The notes beneath the pieces were generated by a model. That model saw nothing but the letters and a program-made list of their open reading frames with translations, was not told where the DNA came from and did not search any database. This document shows, in pieces, positions 47,271-60,667 of a stretch of 64,000 nucleotides of DNA. The number at the start of each line of letters is the position of its first letter. The first letter of the stretch is position 1. The position numbers and the translations under genes were made by a program. The DNA is taken from positions 5,137,255-5,201,254 of the forward strand of contig NC_040015.1 of the NCBI RefSeq assembly GCF_000972845.2, read 5' to 3'. This DNA is from Larimichthys crocea. Lineage: Eukaryota; Chordata; Actinopteri; Sciaenidae.

Positions 47271-48656
47271 GCAACTTTACCCAGCTGAAATGTTCCAACA
47301 GTACAAAAACGTGTGATTTCTACACAGGTGCAACTTTTGGACCACCATCTTAAATGTACAACATTCATTTACAACACACAGCAGCTGTTTACAAGGACAG
47401 CCAGCAGAGACCAGCATGTGTTGTTTTCCATGTGCATTATAATGGAAAACACCAAGTCATGTTTAAAAGTTGTTCTTACAGTATACACTTTTTTTTCCTC
47501 ATTCAAAATATAGCTGTGATCAAACCATCTGTAGCCTGACCACAGAAAGTTGAAACACAAGACGTGAACCTGCAGCTCTGAATTGATAATTTCTAAATTA
47601 TTTATGTTTTTTTGTTTGTTTTTTTTTGCTTAATGTTTATGAACATGCATGAAAGAAGGTCTGAAATCATCATCACAAAATAATAAATAAATAAATAATG
47701 AAAATAAAGTCATACATCACACTAGCTGTCCAACTAAAGAAATAAATGCATGCATTCACAGCAAGCAGTAAGTGTTGTCTGTCTTGACTCTGCTGGTCTA
47801 ATAAACCGAGGCTGAGTGGACGGGCTGTGAGAATTTATAAGCCTTGAACAAACTTTCTTTTTTTTTTTACTGATATGCATACAACAGAAAAATTTTGATA
47901 GCATTTGCCTTGTTTGATGGACTGTGTTCAAATCAAAATCGCAGAGTTGGAGGGGACAGAAATACATGAGCTTTGCTTGAGAGAACAGCTGAAAAAGAAG
48001 GCAGTTAGACTTTTTGAGTTGAAATCAATAACACTAACACACTGCTCTGGGCAAAGAAAACCAACTAAAAAACTTTTTTTAAAAAAAGGAAAAACTGCAT
48101 ATAAGCAGTGAAACACAATCTGTCCTTAACACTCATTGTCTTCTGGAAAAAAAGGTATTTCATTTATTTTTTCAGGTATTTAAAGAAAAAATCATTTTCC
48201 ATTCTTCATTCTTACAGTTTGCTACACGTCTTTTTCATCTTTGTAACGACCACGCCTGACAGTGTTTGTCAGGTGAGTGTAATGATGACAAACCTTAACA
48301 CAAAGAAACATCATATTGGTGTTTTATTATCCATGCTTGTGTGCACGTGATGCATAAGGACAATGAATATGTCTGTACACTCCAAATTATAAATGATGAT
48401 GGAATTGACAGTTTGACAGAAACCTGTCAACCATTATGAAATAATGTCATCTCATCTCCCGTCATATGCATACTTGACAGTTATAGACTTCCATTGTTGT
48501 GCACGGCCATCTAGACTCCCATATTGGTGTATATATAGCCATATAGCCATATATACATCATACAAGTTAATCAATATATCAGCCATATGCAAATCAGAGC
48601 ACATCTGATCTCTTTATCACATTTGTAACCACTGAACTAGTTTGCAGCAATAGCTA

Positions 48657-48975
48657 TGGGGCTACTGTGGCTCACGGGGTACAGCAGGTCATCCACTAAT
48701 CAGATGACTGATGGCATGATCGATCATGGACCTTGTCAAGATAGGGAACATTCCACACTGGAAGTAAGATACTGAGTCCCAAATTGCTCCTGAGGGCTGC
48801 ACCGTCAGTGCGTGAATGTGTGTGAATGGTTAGCTCCCACAAGGCTGATGAGCAGTTGGCGTCTTGCATACACTTGCATCAGTGTGTGAATGTGTATGAA
48901 TGACATATGAGGTGCAAAAGCACCTTGAGTGGTCATAAGAGAGACACAGTCCATTTACCATGGAGTTTATTCACA
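48657..48975 (+). mobile_element. tRNA-derived SINE, aged
   Basis: It starts tggggctactgtggctcacg (A-box-like), then gcaggtcatccactaatcag and a weak B box (gcatgatcgatc). The body has cccaaattgctcctgagggc, gtgtgtgaatgtgtatgaat and caccttgagtggtcataaga. This is the layout of a common fish tRNA SINE whose consensus I recall only roughly. Pol III boxes are degraded. Confidence 0.65.
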
Positions 48976-50914
48976 CAAACATGAAGTGACAGACTTGGAG
49001 TAACTAACTGTACATCTGATATTAGCAGTTGTACCATTTTCTTTCATATTAACATTAACATAAGCATAAACATTGAGGATCATGCTTCCCTCAGTTTACA
49101 GGCCCAGTAACTCTCACAGGTTTCAAACAAGTAGAAAAAAGCATAGCAGCGCAGACTTTGAGAGGAAGCTGCTCCAAACAGAGACTTCCAGAACAGACAG
49201 ACTTAGGAATAAGGACAGGCCATGTGGTCTTGAACTATTCATAATCATGAAAATAACATGATATGGCACAGCAAATGAAATAACACTCCAATCACAGTCA
49301 TTGATACAATCAATGACTGTAATTCATCAATTCTAATATTGATGTAAAATATCCAGATGGTTGATTTTACATTTAAACTAACTTTAACCCAATGCAGGCT
49401 GTGATTAGTAAAACATGTCCTGCTGGGAATCAAACTAACTTCATCCTGGTGTTTGTCCAGTCGCCTCTTCTTCTGTGGTGAATTCATTCTCAGGGACATT
49501 TCCAACCATGACATGTACCCTGGTCCACATTTGCCTGGAGCCTCTGTGGAGATTGGACTTTCTCATTGCCAAATGGTTTAATAATATTTTAGTAATCAAA
49601 TTCACCTAACTTCACTCAACCTCTGATCATGTCATCATGTTAAGTACATGTACATGCACATGTATGTGAGGGAATGTGCTATCCCAGCATGGCACATTGG
49701 GATACAGAGTCAAACATGTCTTGAGGTCTCAATAGGGACAGTGTTAAGTCTTAGACTGTTATGGAGACAATGACTTCTCTCTTGGAGATACAGAGTAGCT
49801 GCATCTTTGCATTTGGACTTACTTACTGGAATTACTATGGTAACTAAGTTTAAAGCATAGGGCCATCTCACTCCATAGACAACAAATATTTGTTTGTGTT
49901 ATAATAATGTCAGAACACATATTTCCTTCCTTTCCTGTGGACGATCCACAGCTTTTTCAGAATCACACCATGACTAACAGACTCATTTCTTGGTTATTAT
50001 TGTCCTGTCCATATAGAACCTGTTCTAGTACAGTACCATTCTAGTAGAAAGAATACAAATTTTCCTCGCTCTAGCTGGCAGGACTTGTTTATTTCCTTTG
50101 TATATGAAGTGAATCTATGTTTCTATGTATGACTTGAATGACTTGAGTGTCATTTCAGTGGCAGCGAAGGTGATACTGTGAATTGAAAAGTTGTGCTTTA
50201 GTTGAGTTAGTGATTACAGTAACCACTCTTGATTATCCCAACATTGCTATTAATACCACATTTGTCATCATCATTATTATTATTAATACTATTATTAGTA
50301 GTATTAGGGACAGAAGTATGTTATCATTATATTGTAGCTCATATTGTTATTCGTGATGGTATTCTGCTTTTATTCCTTATAAACACAAGAAAAATACCTC
50401 GTCCAGACAATGTGCAGCGAGTAAAAAATACAGTCCTTTGTGAATGAAGTTATCTCTCCTCTTGAGCTGAATCTTTGACCAGAGTCGAGTCCTCGCTCTC
50501 CATTTCAATAAGAAACCTGCCTCTTCATATCCTGTATGATTCTAATATTATCATGTTACTGATGCTCTGTGAAACGGTAAGCCTGTGTTGAACTCCCAGA
50601 CATGTCAGTCTGTTCTGTCTGTGCTGTTATTACAGGATCTGTTTTATGAGCTAAGTTCTTTACATTGCACATCTCTCTGTGAACACAGAGCCTCAATATG
50701 CTTCCCTTAAATTAGTACACGATATGTAAAACAGCTGACAGGTCTGCATTAAGAAAATATAACATGCAAGACAGCTTTCCTGTTATAGTTTGCATTGTCT
50801 CATATAGTGTTTTAACAAAGCATAGAGGAGAGCAAAGAGACCATTAAGTATATATACTGGAGCTTGTGGGAAACATGTTTGGACAGGATATCAATCCTTG
50901 AAACCATTGATTAC

Positions 50915-50920
<6 letters not shown>

Positions 50921-50959
<39 letters not shown>
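50921..50959. repeat. (GT)n microsatellite
   Basis: About 19 GT units. Confidence 0.96.
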
Positions 50960-50960
<1 letters not shown>

Positions 50961-52455
50961 CTACTGTAGAAGCATGGCAGTTCATCCATAGACAGTATGG
51001 TGGCTCTGACCTCCATCATCTTGCAGTCCTGCCTTTGCTGCCTCCTAGTAAATAATCTAAAAATGGTCTAGTATAACATAATTTTAAGCCTTAATATCAT
51101 TTGAACAGGCTGTGCTCAGTCTAAAGTAACAACATTATAACAAATATTAATAGTAATATGTTCCATTGATGCCATACTGTACTCTGTCAATCTGACACAC
51201 TGGACCTTTCACACCATCGTGCAGTAACCGTGCAGAACTTGATCTGCCTCTGAGTGGTTAGGTAGTTGTCAGGGTGCTTGCCATGAACATTGATCACTGA
51301 GGCTGCACACTGAAAAAGCTTTAGCTGAAGCACTTGTTGCTCTTCTGCATTACAACCAATACCAACAACACTGACAATTCAAGCCTCGTGCGGCAAGAAG
51401 TGCAACACACTTGATACCATTGTTCCAGTAAGTGAAGAATAATCCCAAATACAGAGATCCCTCCACAGCCCCTCATTTGAAGAGCTTTGGTGACTCTAAT
51501 CTAGCATTTAGCGTCTCTGCTAATCTCTTTGGATTACAGACTGTATAGATAAGTGATGCAAAGTGGTTCAAATCGGCTGTAAATCTTCCCTCCACTTTAG
51601 CTCTATCTATGCAGTGTGTGCATGCTGATAATATTATGTGAGAGGGTCACATGTAATGCTGTTATCCTTACGTAGAGGTCAGAGGTCACCACAGATATGA
51701 TAAAGAATCCAGTTATAGTAAAGCTGAATGAAATGCAAAGAAAAAAAATGAACACTGACATTTCACATAGGTCCAGATCTAAAACGTGGTGAAATCAACA
51801 TCGACTGAACGTGTACGATCACTTCACTTCTTTGTCTTGCACTTATGTAATTCATAGTGTTTTCTCATTCATCCACTGGTTAAGTAATTCAGCTGCTAAT
51901 TCCTGGATTCCACTGAAGTTAAATCACTCAGCATGTGGCCAAAATTTCACCCCAAGTTCACATGAGCTAATGCTTCTTCTTTTTTTTTTTTTTTAATCCA
52001 ATTTTAGATTCCCAAAACTCACATTTGAAATGGGAGTATTTCACCTCACTTAATCTCTTTGAAACATAATAGAAAAAGAGAAAACATGTAATAAATAACG
52101 AATAAAATGAATGCTGTTTACATTTAGGCAAACCTGTTCAAAATGTTCAGCAAGTGCAGTAAGAAAGGTGTAACGTGTGCTGAGGAGGACTGGCTTCTAA
52201 TTTAAAATAGGCGTATGATTTTTAACCATGGATGTGAATAATTTTGTTTGTTGTTTTTTGGTCTACCTGCCACTTGGTTGGTTTGGGCCTCTTAGTGTTA
52301 GAAAGATCAGGGTTAGGGTCATCATCTGAGGAGCACGAATGTGAAAACTCCAAAGCAATATTCCTCTTTAGTTTGACAATTCTTTACATAAATAGATTTG
52401 CTGATGGTTGTACAAGAGGGTGGGTCACCCTCAGTGACCATCCATTTCTTCAGTA

Positions 52456-53893
52456 AATGTCGGCCGGTGTCACTGCTTCCCTTCCCCTCGAAAACCATTG
52501 AGAGGGCGGTCTCTAAACAAGTCACTGAGTTCCTCACCCATCACCACCTACTTGACCCAAAACAATCGGGTTTCAGAAGTGGCCACTCCACCGAAACAGC
52601 CCAACTATCTGTCTCAGAAGCCTTAAAAACAGCCAGAGCATGAGGGCAATCATCGGTACTCATCCTTCTCGACTTATCGGCTGCCTTCGATACAGTCAAT
52701 CACGACATACTCCTAACCACACTCGCTAACATGGGCATTACAGGCTCTGCCCACTCCTGGCTCGAGTCCTACCTCGCTGGACGCTCCTTTAATGTGTCTT
52801 GGCAAGGTCGTCTGTCATCGACTCATACCCTCTCCACGGGGGTGCCGCAGGGGTCGGTGCTGGGTCCCCTTCTGTTTGCCATCTACACCACCTCGCTGTC
52901 CCATGTTATCCGCTCACACGGCTTCTCCTACCACTGCTATGCCGATGACACACAGCTATACCTGTCGTTCCAGCCGGACGACACCACGGTCTCCGCACGC
53001 ATCTCCGCCTGTCTCTCTGATCTGTCAACTTGGATGAAAGACCACCATCTCCAGCTTAATCTGTCAAAAACCGAACTCCTGGTCATCCCTGCCCATGAGT
53101 CAATCTGCCATGACTTCAACCTGAAAATTGGTACTGTCACTATTACCCCTAACCATGCTGCTAAAAACCTGGGCGTGGTACTAGATGATCGTCTTTCTCT
53201 CTCTGAACACATTTCCTCCGTAGCGAGGTCATGTCGCTATGCATTGTACAATATTAGAAAAATCAGACCGTACCTGACCCAATATGCCGCTCAGCTCCTG
53301 ATTCAGGCTACAGTCAGCTCCCGCCTCGATTACTGCAACTCGCTCTTGGCTGGCCTACCTGCTTGCGCGATCAAACCTTTGCAAATGGTCCAGAATGCCG
53401 CAGCGCGACTGGTTTTCAATCAACCTAAAAGGTCACATGTCACCCCACTCTTCAGCGACCTGCACTGGCTGCCTGTAGCTGCCAGAACTAAACACAAAGC
53501 TCTGACGCTAGCCTACAAAACCATCTCAGGATCTGCCCCTGCCTATCTCAGCGTCTTACTAAAGGCTCACACGTCCCGACCAGGGCGTTACGCTCCGCTC
53601 ATACAAACCGTCTAGTTGTACCCTCGCCTCTCGCAAAGCGAGGTCACTCTAAACTCTTCTCTGTGGTCGTCCCCAAATGGTGGAATGACCTACCAATGGC
53701 TACTAGAACAGCAACATCCCTTTCAACCTTTAAAAAACTTGTAAAAACCTTTCTGTTTCGAGAATGCTTCCCTGCCTAACAAAACTAACAACTACTCTGT
53801 GCTCCTTTACACCTTTCTCAGCTTATGTCCTCCTCTGTAAGTCGCTTTGGATAAAAGCGTCTGCTAAATGCAATGTAATGTAATGTAATGTAA
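52456..53893 (+). mobile_element. L2-clade LINE, 5'-truncated, sense in intron 2
   Basis: The element starts inside RT: CRPVSLLPFPSKTIERAVSK (about 52456), SGFRSGHSTETAQLSV, then a stop (TGA at 52641). [19 protein letters not shown] (motif A) begins near 52660 and a long frame runs 52731-53615 with [17 protein letters not shown] (motif B), [12 protein letters not shown] (motif C, about 52936), [13 protein letters not shown] and [20 protein letters not shown]. After a frameshift near 53610, [30 protein letters not shown] and VKTFLFRECFPA end the protein. The 3' end is the hallmark gtcgctttggataaaagcgt hairpin with a taatg array (53869-53893). It differs from the L2 family at 8640 and 63423. 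Overall it is fairly young. Confidence 0.9.
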
Positions 53894-55312
53894 AATGTCA
53901 GACTTGTTGTAGTATCATGCACCAAAATGTTGGTTCACAGGCCAACAAATTCACATCCTGACAGGAACATTAGCTTAATCAACATAAAAACTTTCCAATA
54001 TTAGGAGATTAAGGACAGCATGAACCCCAAACCAGGAATGAGTGATGTCGGATTCAGACAGTGGAGGAACAAGGGTGTAACAACAATATGAACACTATCT
54101 GTTAACTAATTCAAAGTTTTAGACAACCGCAGAGGGAATCTGGAAAACAAAGAGTTCTTCAGATACTTACAAATCAGAGATTACTATGAACAAAAGATAC
54201 AACCACAACTATCTCCAAGCACATAAACAGATCAGCCAGAAAACTATTTCTAAATTACACCAGGGTGTTCAGAGAGAAGGAATCATTTATTTATTAAAGC
54301 AAAATGTGGAAGAGAACGGAAATATCGCTGGAGGATTGGTGTTCAGTGTGGGGAACATTCATCCACAAGCTCAAAGAAATGGAGAGAATTTGTTTGGAAG
54401 TTTTTGATCTGTTTCTTCGTTATAACCCAAATTCAAAGTAAATGATCCCAGACTGAACAGCAGGGCTGGAGACAGCACTGCACATGGACGCCAATCTATT
54501 CCACAGTACTTCGTTTGGACATATTTAAATATTTTGGTGGAAATATGTTTAGCTCTAAGAAAGATTTTGGGATATGTAATCAGTGATGATATCAAGGTCA
54601 AGGCAGCAGATGGTCAATTAAAGGAAATGGAAAGGACGTCCTTCTCTCTGAGATTTAGGACAGCAAACTTTTTCAGGAAATGGAAGAAGACGCTCCATTC
54701 CTGTGATCTGCTTTGGACGATAAAGGACATCTGACTCTATATATCATGATTAGTTGGTTAGTTCTGACTAAGTAATTCAATTGGGATAAGAGGCATTCCA
54801 TGAGTTCTGATGTTGAGCTTTTTACCACATGTGGCACTCCACTTACAGGTGTTCTTGTAACTGTTACATTAACGGTATCAATACTGTTAGAAACCCAATA
54901 CGATTAGCTGATAATAAACCTGATCAGCTACTGTTAGTAATAAATACACAGCCATTAATCAAACGAATAACTAACAGTAGTCACCATCAGACAACCTAAT
55001 TATACCCAACAGTTACCTAGTGTTACCTTTGTGTTGACAAGTAATTATTATTTCATATTTCAACTAATATTTTAGTGAGACACGACAGTAGGAATGAGAA
55101 ACAGTGTCAAAAATGACGATCGATCACCATTGGTCGATCAGATATGTGTCAAATTAAACACTCAAAATATGCAAAATAACTACCATTTGTGTTTCATGGC
55201 AACAGTGCAGTCCCAGTCCAGTTGTGGAACAATCTGATGTTCAAACCAAATAAATGAAACAAAACCAAATAAACTAATTATAAATTGTTATCATTTATTG
55301 TAGAACTGTTGT
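53894..55312. other. Intron sequence, no feature seen
   Basis: Short open frames only. None resembles a known protein. Confidence 0.45.
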
Positions 55313-55446
55313 ATAAAAGCAATATCACACTCAAGGTTGTGCTGTTATATTGAATATCTGCATGGCTGGATTATCTTTGACCGAATCACAGCAGTGCAGA
55401 TAATCAGTACAACAACAGAACCTTGAATGTGATATTGCTTTATTAA
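55313..55446. repeat. Short palindromic (MITE-like) element
   Basis: Two arms of about 50 bases (55313-55361 and 55396-55446) are reverse complements with a few mismatches. Both contain aaagcaatatcaca.tcaagg. A spacer of about 35 bases separates them. It lies 180 bases upstream of exon 3's acceptor. Confidence 0.6.
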
Positions 55447-55624
55447 ACAATAAGTTTTTACTCAACAACTCTAAAATTCACTGAGCCCACAGTCAGCAGA
55501 GGGAGGCAGCCGAAGCAGGATTCAGATAATTCTCTCCTAAATCAGCTGTGAAGTGCTGCCTGCTCTTATGTAACAGTGTATCTTGACATCCATTTGTTGA
55601 TGATGATGTACATTTGTTTGACAG

Positions 55625-55692
55625 GTCCAGCAATCCCTGTTGGAGTGGACGTTCAGGTGGAGAGCTTGGACAGCATCTCTGAGGTTGATATG
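55625..55692 (+). CDS. gabrr2: GABA-A receptor rho-2 subunit, exon 3
   Basis: A 68-base exon between tttgacag and ATG|GTAAGA. With the split Gly codon it encodes residues 77-99: GPAIPVGVDVQVESLDSISE and VDM. This is the strictly conserved start of the ligand-binding domain (first beta strand) in rho subunits. It ends in phase 0. Confidence 0.97.
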
Positions 55693-56999
55693 GTAAGAAC
55701 ACATGTATTTATCATGTATGTATGTATTAATGTACAACTGTGTCAGAAATCACACACAATAAATGAAGTTATCATGCGTGCTTACCAATGGTGCCTACAG
55801 ATGTGACATTACAAATAAGTCACAGAGATGAAGATGAGATGGGACTTAAATTGAAAATAAAAAAGAAGTAGTGTAGTGCTGGTGGTGGAAGCAGGAAAGA
55901 GAATTTGATTATTACATTTAATGTAACGGCAGTGCAAACAGAGTGATGAAATCCTTCTGTGTGTAACTACAGCGATGTGTGTGTTGGCTCTGAATGCTGG
56001 CAGAACTCAATACTCGTGTGAAGCTGCTGACGCTGCTCTGATAATGTGCTATTTTTCCTACTCATGCTGTGTAGACATTATGTTAAACTGAGACAGGAAG
56101 AGCCAGCAGGAAACTGCCTGGGGACGTCTGTGTGCAGGTTAATCAAGAGGTTCTCCTTTCTTGATTTGTGAGTTGACTCTTATGGAAATCATAAGATGTG
56201 TTGTGAGGGAGACCCTGATACACCGTTCATAGTGGAAAGAGATGTAGACATTGTGTTTTTTCTTCTGCATCTCATAATCACCAACAGCAAACAGATGGAG
56301 GCTATTTCAACAGAAGTATGATTTAGCAGTGGACTGCATGCCTTCAAAATTCATAATTTAAAGGGATTCTGGTAATGTTGAACAGGATTTGGTCAGGGCC
56401 AATTATGAGAATTTGTGTTTGTGTGTGGCTGAAAATTATAAGTCAGTGTAAAACAATATGTTCAATGATAATACACTATATGTAAACAGTCATCTATACA
56501 GTCCCATACAGTTTTTTTCCAGTACAATAAAGAGTAAAGTGATCTGGAGATCATTCCCTACCGTCAGCTGGATACAGCAGGAAACAAGAGTGATTCTCTG
56601 ACTTGTTGGTCATTTATTTCTCAACTTGCTGCCACACTTGCCCAATTAGTCGTGTGAATGCAGGGTTCCATATCTACTTCAGTGTTCCTTACACTGTCAG
56701 AATCTTTAAGAAACAGACCCACAACCCAATAATCAGACGCTACATGTTACAGTTGAACATGTTAACTAAAGCCAGCACAATAAGTAATCTTTCAATTGAG
56801 TTTAATTTATATACCACACTTTCCATACAGAGCAGGTCTAGACCGTACTGTAAAAATATAGTTTCACCATGAGCAAGCACTTGGTGACAGTGGCAAGAAC
56901 AAACTTCCTCTAAGAGTCAGAAACCTTGTAAACAAATGGCTGCCATGGAGGGAAAGGGGAGCAAGCAAAGGAGTGAGGGAGGAAACAGATTGAAAGTCA

Positions 57000-57640
57000 G
57001 ACATGGACTTAAAAGACTCAGGCAGACTTTATTTAAATACTCCCACCTCTCAGACAGAGTGACAAACAGGCTATGAAAAGTTAGTCTGTGAATTCTAAAA
57101 AAGGGAAAAAAACAAAACGAATTATAAGATAACTAAAAACCCACTCCGAAAGGGAGGCAAGAATCACTAATCAAGGAGAAAAATAAGTCAACAGAAAATC
57201 TCTCCGCTAGGAGGAAATCAAAGGCTATGAACTATGAACTCAAAGCGCTCCAAAAAGGAGGAAAAACTAAACTCTGGTCTAGAAAGGATAAAATAACAAC
57301 AACAACAAAAAAATGTAAAAAATTATTTTTAAAAAATTGATTAAAAATAAAAATCACTCCAAATGGAGGCTAACAAGGGCTATGGAAAGAAAGAGAACTA
57401 CACTGCTAAACTATGAAATGTACAAACAAAAAAGAGACGCAGACTATAAAACACATGAGGGTAATGGGGAACAGGAGGACACAATCAGGAATCAGGGAAG
57501 ACACTCGGACCAGTGACACATGAGGAAGAGCAAGTGACCTGAAACCAGAGGAGAGTTAATTTTCAAAATAAAACAAGTATTAAATTTTCAAAATAGAACA
57601 AAAACCCAGGATAAGACAAAACCTCACCGCGGTGTGACAG
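57000..57640. repeat. Probable non-autonomous DNA repeat
   Basis: gcagactttatttaaatact, several aaaaggaggaaa words and a final cgcggtgtgacag. The layout resembles abundant fish non-autonomous hAT-like elements. The ends are not proven. Confidence 0.35.
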
Positions 57641-57785
57641 AAAATGACTCAGAACAAAAATGATGGCATGTCTTAGTAAATTGTCAGCAGTGACAGACTA
57701 TGAAATTACACATTTCAGTCCTGTCACAGATGAAAAGTTGAAGAATTTCTAAGCACTTAAACACAGACTTGCTCAATCCAATCTC

Positions 57786-57860
57786 AAACTCAATCAATCA
57801 AACTTTTATGTACAGCACTTTTCATACAAACAAAATGTAACAAAGTGCTTCACACAATAA
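57786..57860 (-). repeat. LINE-type 3' tail, minus strand
   Basis: aaactcaatcaatcaaactt, then gtacagcacttttcatacaa and aaagtgcttcaca. Reversed, it ends in an ATTG tail. It is related to 43516-43605. Confidence 0.6.
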
Positions 57861-58129
57861 AACAACCATCCCCAACATACCTCTGTTCCAAACAAAAACA
57901 CAAACTGAGGGAACGCTGTCTCGTTATTTTGTAGTAAGGAAATACCAGAGGCAGGTTATGAATAAATAAACAATGATAAGAATAGTAAAACACATAAAAA
58001 TGTGTAATTAGATAGACAAAAATAAAAGAAAGGTAAAGTAGAAGAAATAAAGAAATAAATAAGACCTGCACATGTGCTGGTCCCATTCCACTCACTGTCA
58101 GTCCAGTTGCCTAGTGATGATGTCTTTAA

Positions 58130-58190
58130 GCTAAAATAAGACTTTATTGATCCCCGAGGGGAAAGTTAAAGCATCTCGCCCACAAATGCT
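58130..58190 (-). repeat. Retroelement 3' tail (tttattgatccccgagg type)
   Basis: aagactttattgatccccga followed by ggggaaagtt. Reversed, this is the common fish SINE/LINE end ...ggatcaataaagt. Confidence 0.55.
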
Positions 58191-58288
58191 TTGAAAAGAA
58201 ACACAACTGTGATTTGTCTTGGAGCTGTATTGTTCAGAAGGGAATCTCAAGTCCACTGCATCATACCCTCTTCCTTCAATTTCACCAG

Positions 58289-58512
58289 GACTTCACCATG
58301 ACTCTGTACCTGCGGCACTATTGGAAGGATGAGCGTCTATCCTTCACCAGCAGCACCAATAAGAGCATGACGTTTGATGGTCGCCTGGTGAAGAAGATCT
58401 GGGTCCCTGATGTCTTCTTTGTGCATTCTAAGAGATCCTTCATCCACGACACCACCACTGACAACATCATGCTGCGTGTCTTTCCTGATGGACACGTCCT
58501 CTACAGCTTGAG
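58289..58512 (+). CDS. gabrr2: GABA-A receptor rho-2 subunit, exon 4
   Basis: A 224-base exon between ttcaccag and TTGAG|GTCTG encodes residues 100-173 and two bases of Arg174. Its extracellular ligand-binding sequence includes DFTMTLYLRHYWKDERLSF (loop D region), an N-glycosylation sequon N123-K-S, FDGRLVKKIWVPDVFFVHSK (loop A, residues 128-147), RSFIHDTTTDNIMLRVFPDG and HVLYSLR. The PDVFFVHSKRSF and VFPDGHVLYS wording matches rho-2 as I recall it; rho-1 has PDMFF and VQPDGKV. This is the main reason for calling gabrr2. Confidence 0.97.
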
Positions 58513-60395
58513 GTCTGTAGAATTTCTGCATCTGATGTTGTTGTGTTTTGTTGATCTGCCACAGGATCCTTGAAAATGAAAGTCCTACAGAAATGTTGTC
58601 AATAGAAGTTAAAATAGAGCCAATATCAATATAATAAAACCTTTCAACAAAAAGATTCTTGTTCTCGGGTGTTTAAACTTTACAGGTTGAACTCAGAACT
58701 TGACATTCACAAAGAATGATCACAGAACTGAATAAAGGTTTAAGAATCCGCTGATGATTTTCATACCGTAAAACCAACGAACCAACCTGAGGAACCTTTA
58801 CAGTAAACATAGTTTACAGTGGATAAGCTGTGATGTATAAAACACTAGATATGTAGTAAAAACTGCTTCTTGATAAGTCCTCTGGAGCACTTTGAGTTCT
58901 GTGGAGAATCTTCTTTTATCCTTAAGAAAACTATCTTTTTTTCTGTTCGGGGCTCTTTGGGGAATTAAATGCAAAAAAAAAGTTACAGTGGCAACTGGTT
59001 GGTTTTATGTTTAATGTTTTTTTTTTTTTTTCATTTAAAAGTTCTTATTTAAATCACCCTTTGCAGCAATGTGACCTGGTTCTGATAGAAACCCTCAAAG
59101 GGACAAGTTGAACACCTTTTTTATACATGTGGCTTTAACTAATGGCTGCTATATGCCACAACTTTAAATGTAAATAATAAATGACGTTGAAGAACCGATC
59201 CTTGCAGAACCAAAAAAAAGTTCCCCTATGTCATCACCATGAATAAGCTCTTCAGGTTCTAACTCAAATCTTTATTTTTAAAGGTTTGGGCTAAACATGC
59301 AAAATGAGTCAGATTGTCCTTTAGGTCAATGACCAGATGTCAGAATCTGTCTGAATCTATTTGTTTGATCACATATGATATGATGTTGGTTTCATATTAT
59401 AACAGGAAGTAAAACCAGGCCAAACCTTTCTCTTTTTTTTTTAGGAATTATTATCTTAAATAATGACCTGGGTCAAACTGAATGAAAGAGCTGATAGCAC
59501 TAAAAGAAAAAAAAGGTTTCAAGTGTCAGTGTGAGTGCTACTTCAGAGGCTTCAAGAATACAGTTCTAAAGAAAAATGCTTTAGACCTTTTGGTGAATTA
59601 ATTTTTCAATCAGCCCATCAAACTTCTTTTGTACTAACAGCCCGTTGGTTGATTCCTCACACGGAGGAAGTAACGAAACAATTAAGGACCATTATCTGGT
59701 CTCTCATCCTAAAATATTCTAGCGAGTTTTATAATTTACCCAATTTTGAACTGAAAATTGCTGCTGATTCTCTGACGGTGTCATCATCTCACCCTGTAAT
59801 CCTCTTCTTTCTTTTACTTCTTTTTCCCACATCATCCTGTTCCCTTCTCCAATCTGCTGTCTGAAAGAAAAGTGTGAACCAGGATGTGAGGAAGACTTTC
59901 ATCTGCAGACAATCTTATCAATGTTTTCCTAATATTCTCTCGTTTGATGAAGTCACATTTTGAGCCCATCTTGAATTAAACAAACTGAAGCTCATTCTGT
60001 TTTTCTTTCTTTTTTTCTGGACAAGGATATCATTTGATCTCTAAACCGTTAATTCTCCTGATCCAAAAGAGGCTGGTGTTACTGTGTGGAGGTGCTCATT
60101 AAAGAGAGCTGTCAGGCTGAAATATGATGCACGAAATAGGAGAAATGTCTACAAATAATTTATGATTCTATGTGTTGTGGATTTGGAGATGTGGAGTTAA
60201 GCTAACAGAACATGAAGCATTGCCAGAAGACTTCTCTCTGCTCCTCACTGTGCCTCCTGCTGCTTCACGCAAAAAGTAAAAACCGTCTGACAAGATGAAG
60301 AATGAAAGAGTAATTAAACTCCTCTTTACTCCGAGCACGAGTAAAAAAATAGAAATGTTCTGGCTGCAGACTGAACAGCAGCAGAACATATATAC

Positions 60396-60398
<3 letters not shown>

Positions 60399-60454
<56 letters not shown>
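60399..60454. repeat. (GT)n microsatellite
   Basis: About 28 GT units. Confidence 0.97.
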
Positions 60455-60455
<1 letters not shown>

Positions 60456-60622
60456 AATAAGGTTGTTACAATACGCTAGAGAAAGAAACAGCAGAATCAA
60501 AGAGGACAGGATGAATACAACATGAAGTCAAGCTGGTGGGTACATAGTACACAAAAGACCCGGGATGGAAAAAAATAAGATACATGAGTAAATGAAAAAA
60601 CCTGTGTGTGCAGATGGACATA

Positions 60623-60627
<5 letters not shown>

Positions 60628-60665
<38 letters not shown>
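60628..60665. repeat. (GT)n microsatellite
   Basis: About 19 GT units. A few further GT units lie near 60740. Confidence 0.95.

Positions 60666-60667
<2 letters not shown>

Larger units (their letters stand above)
34799..55624 (+). other. gabrr2 intron 2 (about 20.8 kb)
   Basis: Donor GTAGGT at 34799 and acceptor tttgacag at 55617-55624. The intron holds a Tc1 fragment (39930), a sense Rex1-like LINE (40255-42580), an L2 tail (43520), a SINE (48657), a sense L2 LINE (52456-53893) and a short palindrome (55313). The stretches 34800-39650, 43610-46970, 49000-52450 and 53900-55300 show no gene. A denser, GC-richer part at 45700-46030 may be conserved noncoding sequence. Confidence 0.85.
55693..58288 (+). 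other. gabrr2 intron 3
   Basis: GTAAGA to ttcaccag. It carries a probable non-autonomous repeat at about 57000-57640 (ending aacctcaccgcggtgtgaca), an L2-like tail at 57786-57860 and a retroelement tail at about 58130-58190. Otherwise unique-looking. Confidence 0.85.
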
